NCBI GenBank assembly: GCA_951640165.1
Contig: OX621242.1
Location: 16,175,501-16,239,500, forward strand
DNA length: 64,000 bases
Reading direction: 5' to 3'
Origin: Pseudoips prasinana
Taxonomy: Eukaryota; Arthropoda; Insecta; Lepidoptera; Nolidae
Each line of letters begins with the position of its first letter. The first letter of the stretch is position 1. Shown piece by piece: positions 53,801 through 63,603 of the stretch. The notes under the pieces are model-generated. The model was given only the letters and a program-made list of their open reading frames with translations. It did no database searches and was not told the origin of the DNA. Position numbers and translations under genes: made by a program.

Positions 53801-54459
53801 TATCTTAATAAAAATAGTTCGCAACGCTACGCTAGACGTCAACTCCACTTTATGCGTGAGTAAGACAACACACATAAATTTAATCTTTTACCTACTAATT
53901 TTATTTTAAATCTTTTTGTGAAGCCAGTTTAGATTAGGTATTACTATGATTAAACCGGATCAACCGTGCAAGAATAAAGTAATGTGTGGTGAAAATATGT
54001 ACAGAACGTTCATGTTATATTGCTTCAAGGTTAAACGAGTTAGGTTTTGAAGTGCTCAACTGTAGTGTTGTGCCTACGGTGAGACGACGAGAGCGAACCT
54101 ACGTAGGCATTGCAATCGTTGATTAAGGCGCTGACAATGGCTATATAATTTTTTTGCGCAAGTTCTGAGCCGATATTATTAAGTTCACTATTATAAAAAA
54201 CCATACCTTTTGTATTTAATTGAGATTATTTCGTTAAAACATTTTACTGCTTCTATATTTAAAACACCATCACAAAAATTGTTTTTTCTATTTTCTAACA
54301 AAATAAAATGTTTTAACAAAATAATCTCAAATTAATACAAATTAATTTGTATTGCTATTTCATATATCGTGTATTATAAGAAACATATTTTACTTAAAAA
54401 AAACGTATTTGTTTTCTCGTATTTGTTTATAGAAGAGCAAAGTAAACGAGCAACTTACC
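53801..54459. other. No recognised feature
   Basis: An AT-rich direct and inverted similarity (ATTTTGTTAAAACATTTTA-like) around 54200-54360 was noted; no gene. Confidence 0.35.
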
Positions 54460-54800
54460 GTCATTGGTGATTACCTGATGCTGGCGTTGCCAGCCTTTAA
54501 CAAGGGAATAGACTCGTATCTTGAAGGTTGCCATGGCATATCAGATCGGAAATACCTCCGCAGATAACTTCATAGAGTGGTCGTGCGTTGGAGAAAGGTT
54601 TTTTTGTGAAACCCACAGTGCGAGACGATAATTCGTCGACCTGATATGGATGAGAATTCATTTCTAGCTAGAGGATTTGTGGCGGAACTTGGCGGCAGGT
54701 TGGAATAATAATTGTTCAGAATACTTGGTGTGATAAATGCGGTAAAGGACACGTCGTCGCCAACGACGATTCGAACTGCGAGTTGTTGCAATTAAAAGGA
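54460..54800 (-). pseudogene. Decayed LINE ORF2 C-terminus
   Basis: On the minus strand the frame at 54791-54570 and following sequence contain TVGFTKKTFLQRTT and, in another frame, MPWQPSRYESIPLLKAGNA. These resemble the VAFYRAPRTT and F-K-RAYSFL blocks of 50750-50980. Confidence 0.5.
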
Positions 54801-54826
54801 ATTATTTTATTAGTATAGTTTAGTCT

Positions 54827-55012
54827 TGCCCTATCCGCATCCAGTGGCTTCCAACGTCCCTCACAAGATAATCGGGCGATCTTGTAGGGGGCCTGCCCAC
54901 GCTGGATCTTCCGGTTCGTGGTCGCTACTCGAGAACCTTTCTACCTCAGCGGCCATCGGCTCTACGAAGTATGTGCCCTGCCCACTGGCACTTCAGCTTG
55001 GCAATTCCTTAA
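54827..55012 (-). pseudogene. Older RTE LINE fragment
   Basis: CCTATCCGCATCCAGTGGC, ATCTTGTAGGGGGCCTGCCC and TGCCCTGCCCACTGGC follow the reverse complement of about 3890-4085. The terminal (ATG)n part is missing and substitutions are frequent. Confidence 0.65.
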
Positions 55013-55138
55013 TTTATAGATAGATACAAATAATAAAAATAGTCATAGGTACTTACATAGCTAGTGAAGAGTAACCGGATTCTGGCGGCGAAAGTTCAAC
55101 TTTTTGATATCATATTTAGTTATTTATGAATAATAGGG

Positions 55139-55239
55139 AGACGAAAGATTAAATATTGGCTTTATTTCGCATTAATCTTTACAAAAATTAAGTATGTAAA
55201 GAGTAATGCGAAACAAATCCAATATTGAATCTTTCGTCT
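55139..55239. repeat. Imperfect inverted repeat, 45-bp arms
   Basis: AGACGAAAGATTAAATATTGG with TTTCGCATTAATCTTTACA on the left matches the reverse complement of TGTAAAGAGTAATGCGAAA and CCAATATTGAATCTTTCGTCT on the right. The spacer is about 10 bp. Confidence 0.8.
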
Positions 55240-55563
55240 TTTTCTTCTTTTGGGGCAAACTAAAGTAGGGCCAAGTTAAATATCACATTTGATACTTCAA
55301 CAATGTTACCTTAACCCGCGGGCATAGAATATTTTTTCGTAGTTTGCTTATTTTTTTTTCAATTACGACTTGTCTTTATTATTATAATTACCAAATAAGG
55401 TCATAACAATTCACTTTACTAGTAACTGGCAGATGTCAAAGGTGATCTATTAAATTGGCTCTACTATAACTACATAGATTTCATCTTTTCTTTTTGACTA
55501 TTTTCTTCTGCCAATTTAGATTTTTCATGAAGTAATTTCCCCACTTACTATTATTATTAGTTA

Positions 55564-55707
55564 CACCCAATTTAAAACTAAAACAAATTAGTAAATTTAA
55601 CAAAATCATTAATTAGGTACTCGCGAAAAGACGTTTTACACTTTTCGCGAGTACCTAATTAATGATTTTGTTAAATTTACTAATTTGTTTTACTTTTAAA
55701 TTTGGTG
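55564..55707. repeat. Near-perfect inverted repeat, about 66-bp arms
   Basis: CAAATTAGTAAATTTAACAA and TTAATTAGGTACTCGCGAAAAG pair with CTTTTCGCGAGTACC and TTGTTAAATTTACTAATTTG across the 10-bp loop ACGTTTTACA (55631-55640). It looks like a foldback MITE. Confidence 0.88.
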
Positions 55708-56051
55708 TTATCAGTCTCTTAAATAAAAGGTTGGTGCAGAACGTTGAGTAGGGACCCTCGCGAGTGCACACAGATACTCACACGCTTTATTTGTCTTCTG
55801 ATATAGAGGGAACCACCCACATGAACTAGTACTAGTGCCCTTGTTTTGTGTTACGTTGTTATGGTTCGAATAGGGAAAATACTAGCACTTACGCGGTTTT
55901 CGTAGTTTCTATAGCTCGTCCGTAATACAAACCATTATTGTATGTATTGTTATATGGCAATATAACAGCAAATAACAATATAAAAAATACACATTCAGTC
56001 AAAATTTCAACTGTTTACCTTTGACGGTTCGCGAGATAGTCTTTAAAAAAA

Positions 56052-56235
56052 AAAACGACAACGCCCGTATTAGTGAAATAATCGCTGTGTCGCGGGGTAC
56101 TTTACAAACATATAATAGACGGACACAAATTAAATCCAGACTCTGAACAACTATTTATGGGTCACACTAATAGTTGTCCGGCGCGGGACTTGAACCCGCG
56201 ACACGAAGCGGCGAGACGACTATCTTAGCCGCTAC
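56052..56235 (-). repeat. SINE-B copy, uninterrupted
   Basis: GACAACGCCCGTATTAG, GTGTCGCGGGGTACTTTAC, ATAATAGACGGACACAAATT and GCGGGACTTGAACCCGCGAC form a continuous copy that serves as the empty-site relative of the split copy at 2343-4312. Confidence 0.75.
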
Positions 56236-58304
56236 TCACAGATAGACAGATGGAAGGACGGTGGAGGCTAAGTAATAGGGTTTACTTAGTAACCTTTTGG
56301 TACGGTCTGGGTGTGCTTTATGTCTGTATATTGCATGTTTCATTGTCCCTCGAGATATTAGATAATGTATTTTGTAATAATAATAATAAAAAACGGGCGG
56401 TAAAAGCTATTGTTACGGGCGTACATACCACTTACGTCCTTTAGTTTACATCTAATATGTTAAGATAATCTATACAAAACTTAGTTTTAATTTAGGAGAG
56501 TATTTTATATAAAATCGGGATCTCCTCTTTAGTCTAAATTCGTTTTAATATTTGTAGCTTGATTTGATTATTGTTATTAAAGTGTCAGTTGAAGTAGCGC
56601 TATCGTTTTACTATCGCGGACTTAAAATAATTTTAACACATTGCGATTATTACTTGTATTTTTTATTATTTATAATATCAGTTCTTATTTTAATCTGTAA
56701 TTATTTACTAATTAAATTCATATAACCCGTAAATATTTTAATAGCTACACACTAAAATATTATGATTGTGTTTTTGTTGTATCTATGTAAAAGCGCAGAC
56801 TTAATGTAAAATAAGTCAGCGATGTAATAGGTAACTCTTTTGTAATCGTTAGCTTGCGGAGCAAAGACTGTCACATCTAGTATCAAATAAACGACGCCAG
56901 TATGAAACTGAATTTATTATTTTCAAGAAATTTCGTTCGTTAGTAATTGGACTAATAGTTTAAATACAAATGCCAATAGTGAGAAAACGCATTTTTGGTA
57001 GTAATAATGTATAATCGTTTGTGGACACATCTGTTTGCATATAACAAATAATAAAAAAAAGTTGTACGGAATATATTCTTTGCTTTTATTTTGCCAATAA
57101 ACAAATTTGTGGATCTACATCAGGATAACCTGTAGCTTTTTAGGAAAATCTGAAAGAACTTATTTTTAATCTGCATTAATCAATTATAAATAAGAATTTT
57201 AGTACACTGTAGGAGACAGCGGTTTAAGACTCAGTTTTAGTTATTTTTCGGTTCGTATTTATTATGAAAGTTATCTTTGATTTGAATATCTTAGTAGAGT
57301 AACAAACATCTATACTCACAAACTTTCGCATATATAATATTAGTACGATAATAATTTCATTGCCTCTTTGTATGTATCAAACAACTGTAAATCTTTTGAA
57401 AATAAAATATCGTTAACCTATTTTGAATCGTCTCTACCTGTCATTGTTATTGCAGCTATCTATCTATTTTTCCGAACCAAACACAGGATCCCATCAAATC
57501 TTTATTTCCTTTTCTTTATCTCGTTGTTCTTTTGTTGGAATATAATAGAACCAGAATCCATTCCCTCTTAAATTAACGAAAACTTATTGACAAAATCGAG
57601 TTGAATGTCTTTCTGTGATTAAAATACTTTTATTTTTGTGTCAATGCTGAATTCATATCAGAATATATTTTATGTGACCCCTAGTCTGCAATTTATGCCC
57701 ATAAATAAAATAAGAGCAGTAAATATGTATGCCGATTGTGCCTATTCTAGTGCCACAAGAGAAATCGGAGGAAGTTTTATGAGTCGGCCAGCGCGTCCCG
57801 TCGTCCCATGTAAATTTTATTGTCTCCGTGAACAAAGCGCCTCATGCTTCGCTTGCTGTTCATTCCGTTTATTATTCACTTACCAAGCAACATGTTAAAT
57901 GTGTTATACAAATGTACTATCAATACGTGGTGTAGGCAATACAGAATGGCCTATCTCCGATATTTGGTCGTCCCTCGTACGAGCTAAGGACTATTTTGTT
58001 TGAACTTGCAAAAGAAATTGAAAGATTTTATTTCTGAATATTACTGTGTAGTATTTTATGAGCATGCTTAGGTTTGACTGTTTAAATAAAAAAGAAACGG
58101 AATATCAGAAATTTATATAAACTACCATTGTAATTCCCTTTGCTGTTATTTGATTAAAGATTATGTTTAGGTAGGATTGGTGGCTGAAAATTTTGCGGGA
58201 ATACTTATTGTTCCGTGAAGTCAGCCAGTCTTGAAATTAACTACACGATTCAACAGTAAAAGGGACAACATTTTAAATGAATATGGACACTGAGTCCAAC
58301 TTAC
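56236..58304. other. Mostly unassigned
   Basis: A Helitron-like terminal fragment is at about 57295-57350 (AGAGTAACAAACATC to AATATTAGTACGATA). Open stretches at 57368-57571 and 57638-57898 are not recognisable. Confidence 0.4.
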
Positions 58305-58312
58305 ATTGTTTC

Positions 58313-59908
58313 GGCTTAGTAGCGGTTTCGCCCGAATTTTGTTCGCCCGAATCGGGCGAATGAACTACTTTCAATTTTGAATATTTTTTAGGGCCGGTTT
58401 CGCCCGAAGCAAATTTAATGGCGGGCGAATCAGGTAAAGCAAAACTCAGTAGGGTACGATTCGCCCGAATACTATTATACCTCAGAAAAATAAGTAGTAC
58501 AGTCGGGCACACCAATTTAAAGAGGATTTACTTAGGCACATATTGTGTTAATCGAAAATAGTAAGTACTACCTACTAGATAATATGCACAATGACTTTTG
58601 TTCCTCAGCGATAAACGTAAAGACACAGCAAATAAACGCACCCACAGGAACACAAAAGATAGTAGTATATTGCTGTCTCTGTCACTCATTTGCAAATTGT
58701 GCGGCGTGATTCCCACCATTTGGTTTAGTCAGTGTGTCTAAAATACTGACAGTGTAACAACATAACTGCATAAAGTGCGTGCATAAATAATGTGAAGTTA
58801 AAAATATTATTGGTTTTATGTGTACTGTTTCTTCATAAAAGCCTGGTTACACTAAGAAGTAAGTAGTTATTATGTACTCAGTGGTTTATACTTGTTATTC
58901 TAGGTGCTTTTTGTTTTAAATACATATAAATATTATATTAATTTAATTGTATTCTTAAATACTATTTTGAAAGATTCAAATTATTATTTATTATTACATA
59001 AAAAAATCAATATATATCTAAAAAAAGTCCTGAGACTATTAAATTACACAATAGGATCGATGATTTCCTGCAGCAATTATTTGATGGGGAAATAAATTTA
59101 CCATTATGTATTGAAAAATTGCGAGTCTAATTTTGTATCTTTGTAAAATCAAAACTGTGATAATGATTGTGATAAAAAACAGAGATAGATTTAGTTTATA
59201 GATAGTATAGTAAAACACTGTATATACACTGATTATAATTACAAATACTGTGATTATTATTAAAATCTGCTATACTTTTTATGTAACTCAAATATTTAAC
59301 ATTTATATTTCATAAGTATAAAATTATATTTGTAAAACTGCTTTGATATTTGTAAAACTACTGTGATTGATTATTAGTAAGTAAAAAGTTATAACGAGTA
59401 AAAGACTGTTAAGTATATTATAAGAAATATTTAAGTGTTGATATATTATTAATAGTTTTTATTTCAAATTGTTAGTGTGAATTAAAATATATCTGATTAT
59501 TATGTATGATTTTTATTTAATACTTACCCACCCGTTCTGGATCCCATCTAAACCAATTGACTGACATAATAGTTATATATATTCTATTTTTATCAATAGC
59601 TCGTTTGTTGAGTAGATATACAGGAATAACCAGATTCACCAACAGAAATTTTGTTATTATTGTAAGTAACAATTGTGTACGCAACTGTACTTTTTTTATA
59701 AAATTTCACATTTTATTATTAAATAAAGGCTTATTTTTGAGGTATAATAGTATTCGGGCGAATCGTACCCTACTGAATTTTGCTTGACCTGATTCGCCCG
59801 CCATTAAATTTGCTTCGGGCGAAACCGGCCCTAAAAATATTCAAAATTGAAAGTAGTTCATTCGCCCGATTCGGGCGAGCCAAATTCGGGCGAAAACGCT
59901 ACTAAGCC
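58313..59908. mobile_element. Foldback DNA transposon, 1596 bp, 8-bp TSD
   Basis: The inverted repeats 58313-58494 and 59730-59908 are about 180 bp each, with few mismatches, starting GGCTTAGTAGCG. ATTGTTTC is duplicated exactly at 58305-58312 and 59909-59916. Each arm has about six copies of TTCGCCCG or its reverse. The 1.2-kb centre is AT-rich and non-coding. An 8-bp duplication fits hAT, P or Merlin; the GGC terminus does not match the usual CAGGG-type hAT end, so the superfamily is open. Confidence 0.85.
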
Positions 59909-60174
59909 ATTGTTTCTGGGTATTTTACAGAGACCACAGTGCATCGTTTAATTAAATTAATGAATTTTGTTGACGTTCGCAAGGAGATCCATTTCTCGTC
60001 GTCGCAAAATCTTGGTCTTTCGGCAACGTCAGTATAGTCGAGACAAGGCCCTTTATCCAAAAAAGGTTTCATTAACTCAAGCATTGAATCCCAATGACTA
60101 CGGGCTCCGCCGTGCGTTCCCCGATTAGGCTTTAGAGTGATTGGCGGCAGCTTCATATTTCGGGGCTTCGCCAT
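59902..60174 (-). CDS. Unrecognised 90-codon frame ending at the foldback transposon
   Basis: Met at 60174 begins MAKPRNMKLPPITLKPNRG; the frame continues through HWDSMLELMKPFLDKGP and DVAERPRFCDDEKWISLRTS to KYPETMA at 59902. I do not recognise the family, and no membrane segment or signal peptide is evident. The composition is more GC-rich and protein-like than the surroundings. Before the transposon inserted, the sequence read GAAACAATGTAAGTTGG. This offers either a TAA stop right after PETM or a GTAAGT splice donor. An overlapping upstream Met frame (MESFRAAISCGLSAEIPYSL) runs 60290-60150 in another register, suggesting an exon junction or frameshift nearby. It may be a host exon or part of an unidentified element. 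Confidence 0.4.
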   Translation of the reverse strand: MAKPRNMKLPPITLKPNRGTHGGARSHWDSMLELMKPFLDKGPCLDYTDVAERPRFCDDEKWISLRTSTKFINLIKRCTVVSVKYPETMA

Positions 60175-60747
60175 CTCGCTTGGTATCGACCACCGGGATG
60201 GTATGAAATCTGTTCTATTTTCTTTAGGCTATATGGAATCTCTGCAGACAAACCACACGAGATTGCTGCCCTGAAGGACTCCATTTATGCGAATATGTTA
60301 TGCTAAATTGGTCTACTAGGATGCACCACCTGCAACGGAACCGCAGCTGCTATTTGCCCGAAGTCATATTCCATTCATGACATTGAATGCATATAAAAAA
60401 TACAGCTTTGGGAGTATCACTTAAAGTATTTGTTTTTGGGTTTGAGGGCTCTTAAGGCGCTGACTACAGGCTAATTGGCGTAATTGCGCAAGTTTTTAGG
60501 AAATACTGCGAGGTTTCCCTTATTAAATAACATATTCGACAAACTAGACTATATTTTAAAGAATAAGTCCTAAAACAGTATTCAACTACTTTCGCCTGAT
60601 ATAAAAAAAACACAAAGTCACCTCTAAAAACGCTTAAAAGAAAACATGATAAGCATAAAAATAAATAAAATATAAATTGTTTCTATACACTAAACATAAA
60701 TGGGTGACAGGATATAAATTTTGATCACATCGCGATGTGGTAATTAC
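60175..60747. other. No recognised feature beyond the overlapping frame
   Basis: A second minus-strand frame (60290-60150, MESFRAAISCG to RWRSPEI) is open but unrecognised. The rest is AT-rich. Confidence 0.3.
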
Positions 60748-60791
60748 ATATTTTAATTCTTTTTGTTTTTAAACTTTCGCGATTTGTACAC

Positions 60792-60962
60792 ATTTTTTAT
60801 ATACTGTAGACACGGGTCTCATCGCGATAAATATTTAGGTAAATCATTACCTTGTTTACCCGACGTTTCGGCATGGATTGCACCAGCCGTGGTCACGGGT
60901 CGACTGGTGTGGCTCGGCAGCGTCGTCTCCGTGAAGCTCGGGTATCGGTATCTACCCTCGTA
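60792..60962. repeat. Left arm of the Penelope inverted repeat
   Basis: Exact reverse complement of 61518-61688. Landmarks: GACACGGGTCTCATCGCG, CCCGACGTTTCGGCATGG and GTGAAGCTCGGGTATCGG. Confidence 0.92.
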
Positions 60963-61005
60963 CTACTATGACAATATACAGTCTTGATGGAGTATTTCTT
61001 TAGTA

Positions 61006-61587
61006 CTAAAGAAATACTCCATCAAGACTGTATATAGTCCGATCTCCAAAGTCTCCAACCAGCTGCGTACACCGAAGGATGTTATTCCTCTTCAAACACC
61101 GGGCGTCTACAGGTTTGAGTGCAACTGCGGTATGTTTTATATCGGCCAAACTAAAAGATCCATTGCTGAAAGGGCTAAAGAACATATCGCAGCTGTCAGG
61201 AACCGACAGGTTAATAAATCAGCAATAGCTGAGCACGTAGTCGACACAGGATCCCAACACTGGATTACAAATTTACACAAGCCACAGGTCCTCTCCACCG
61301 ATCGTCACTATTACTCCAGAATAGTACGTGAAGCGGTTGAAATAAAGAAACATATCAATTTCAACCGGGAAGACGGATACCGCCTCTCACCATCTTGGAA
61401 TCCTGTAATAACGAAGTGCCATCGTCGCGTAACCAACGTAGTGCGCCCGGGCGCTGATGTCATTAGTGTCGTGTGTACCGACAGTTTCGTAAAGGAAAAT
61501 AAAAAATATCAAGACCATACGAGGGTAGATACCGATACCCGAGCTTCACGGAGACGACGCTGCCGAGCCACACCAGTCGACCCGTGA
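61006..61587 (+). pseudogene. Penelope-like GIY-YIG endonuclease C-terminus
   Basis: The frame is open from the palindrome centre. It reads LKKYSIKTVYSPISKVSNQL, then GVYRFECNCG (the GIY-like part with the CxC pair), MFYIGQTKRSIAERAKEH (the YIG part with the conserved Arg and His), NKSAIAEHVVDTG, and NREDGYRLSPSWNPVI (the conserved final block). It extends into the right repeat to a stop at 61587. The reverse-transcriptase domain is absent through 5' truncation, so the copy is dead. The Met at 61132 is internal, not a real start. Role in intact elements: nicks the target DNA for priming. Confidence 0.85.
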
Positions 61588-61688
61588 CCACGGCTGGTGC
61601 AATCCATGCCGAAACGTCGGGTAAACAAGGTAATGATTTACCTAAATATTTATCGCGATGAGACCCGTGTCTACAGTATATAAAAAAT

Positions 61689-62594
61689 ATTTTAATTCAT
61701 TATATTAATTTGTACAAAATTGATCAATTGTTATACTACACATATTATCTTCTGTTTATTTATCCAGTCTATACATATAGGTACTAAAGAAATGCCGGTC
61801 TACAATAGCGATAACACTGCCCATTCTACCTATATAATAACTAATGTACCTAATTTATAATTAACTATGGTGTAAGGAGCTTACGCTTGTGGCTATTTTA
61901 CTTCCATTACAGCAAAATAAAATATAAACTACTGTTTACTGGAAATGTTACATTAACAAACGTTAGGAACTTATTAGTTTGCACTTTAACACATACTAAG
62001 CACATATAATATGGCCTCATGTGAGGCTAGTTTGCTCTCGCCATATGATGGCGGGGCGGCGGCGGTTGCGGAGCGCGGCAGCTGACCGCAACCACAGCGC
62101 GTCACTCATACGTCTGTCTGGCCGCAGTATTTGTAGCTACACAGATAGAACCCGAAACGCTACACTTTGCTACTAACTTTTTAATTTGTTTATTTCATTA
62201 CTTCAACATAGTTCAACTTTGTGGACACAGCTGGAACGTTCCAGTATTTGAATTTTAGTTTTCATTTCGTCTTCCTTATTTCGTCTTTCGAAAGTTAAGA
62301 GGTTGAGTGTAATTAGGTCACAGTAAAATGCAACGATTCGTGCAAGAGCTATAAAATTTACTAACGATGCATGGAATGATTTGAAATAATGAAATTTATT
62401 CAACCCAAATATATTAACGTACTTGCCAAGATCACAATACAATAGTAAAGTGTAATACAATATTAAATAAACTAGATCTTAGTCCTAATCCGTCTGGGCA
62501 GTTTGTCTTATCATACAAAATGTAGACAATGCTTCTCCTTAAATTACTACTACATATTATTTATTTCTGCTGTGTGGTGACGGCGACAATATCA
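61689..62594. other. Unassigned, with a GC-rich island at about 62036-62110
   Basis: GGCGGGGCGGCGGCGGTTGC, GGAGCGCGGCAGCTGACC and CGCAACCACAGCGCG stand out from AT-rich surroundings. GGTTGCGG and CCGCAACC can pair. No downstream coding exon is recognised. Confidence 0.35.
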
Positions 62595-62825
62595 GAATCA
62601 GAATATCATCACCCCATCTCATCCCGTGGGGGGCGTAGAAGTCGACCCGAGGGAATATCGACCAGGGGAAGGGCAGCAGCTTCCTTCTGGCTACTATGAC
62701 CATCTTACTGCGATCGCCAACCCGCCTGCCAAGCGTGGCGATTATGGCGTATCCCCCCCAACACTATTCTTGAGGGAGGCTTGTCCAGCAGTGGACTTAT
62801 ATAGCTGTAATGATGATGATGATTT
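62595..62825 (+). repeat. SINE-F copy
   Basis: CATCTCATCCCGTGGGGGGC, CCTGCCAAGCGTGGCGATTA, GAGGGAGGCTTGTCCAGC, AGTGGAC and GCTGTAATGATGATGATGAT. The 3' end resembles that of the RTE LINE. Confidence 0.7.
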
Positions 62826-62834
62826 TTTAGTTTA

Positions 62835-63065
62835 TATTATCAACCTGATATCGTCCACTGCTGGACATAAGCCTCACAAAAAGGTTTCTATAACGTTGCC
62901 ATTTGGATTGGTTTTCCGTAGTCACCGCGTATGGCATGCGAGTTGGTGTCCAGTTAGGTGGTAGCTATAGTACACAGATAGCACTGCTGCCTTTGTATTC
63001 TACTTTCTGAATTCTTTAGTCGCCTTTTACTCAACCCACGGGATGGTATGGGGTGGCTCTGTTGT
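62835..63065 (-). repeat. SINE-F-related copy, tail to tail with 62595-62825
   Basis: On the minus strand: GAACAACAGAGCCACCCC, CCATCCCGTGGGTTGAG, CACCAACTCGCATGCC and TTATGTCCAGCAGTGGAC. It belongs to the subfamily at 6685-6935. Confidence 0.65.
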
Positions 63066-63137
63066 TCTTTCTAGGCCGGAAACCATACGGCTAACGTATT
63101 ACGTAAGTATTCTCCTATTTATTCGTCAAAAATTATT

Positions 63138-63603
63138 ATTGAAAATATATATTATTATATAATCCTGGGACATTATTTACATTATTTACGCCGAACATTC
63201 TCTGACCAAACTGGAGATGTTCTCAAGAAAGGGCAGGTCAGAAGTACCCTAAATCGGCGAGCATGTATGAAGAATATAATGACAGTAATCGAGGCAAAAG
63301 AAGTATGCAAAGATCGTGACAAATGGAAATCCGTTGTCTCTGCCTACCCCTCTGGGAAACAGGCGTGAGTCTATGTATGTATGTATTATTTACTATTATC
63401 CCAAACTAAGTAGAGCTTGTACTATGGAAACCAGATAACTGATATACTACTTTTCTTTTGTAAATACATACTTATATAGATAATTACACCCAGACTGAGG
63501 ACAAACAGACATGTTCATGTACATAAATATCTGTCCTGGTCGGGATCGAACCCACGACCTGCGTCATGAAAGCACGGATTTACCAAACACGCCAACCGGC
63601 CTA
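63138..63603 (-). repeat. SINE-A copy split by a LINE fragment
   Basis: AATCCTGGGACATTATTTAC lies at the left. CCCAAACTAAGTAGAGCTTG through GGGATCGAACCCACGACC and ACACGCCAACCGGCC lie at the right. The LINE fragment at 63190-63385 lies between. Confidence 0.75.
63190..63385 (+). pseudogene. LINE 3' fragment, TSD ATTATTTAC
   Basis: The frame encodes [34 protein letters not shown] and KWKSVVSAYPSGKQA before TGA, then a (TATG)n tail. ATTATTTAC occurs at 63181-63189 and 63386-63394 (and once more at 63172-63180). It is the same family as 20640-20836 and 1775-1860. Confidence 0.8.

Larger units (their letters stand above)
60760..61686 (+). mobile_element. Penelope-like element, 5' truncated, inverted repeats
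   Basis: ATATTTTAATTC is duplicated at 60748-60759 and 61687-61698. Inside, 60792-60962 is an exact inverted copy of 61518-61688 (171 bp; the last 2 bp overlap the duplication). A 62-bp perfect palindrome occupies 60974-61035. The coding part is the GIY-YIG endonuclease end of a Penelope-like protein. Inverted long-terminal-repeat-like ends are typical of this class. Confidence 0.85.
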
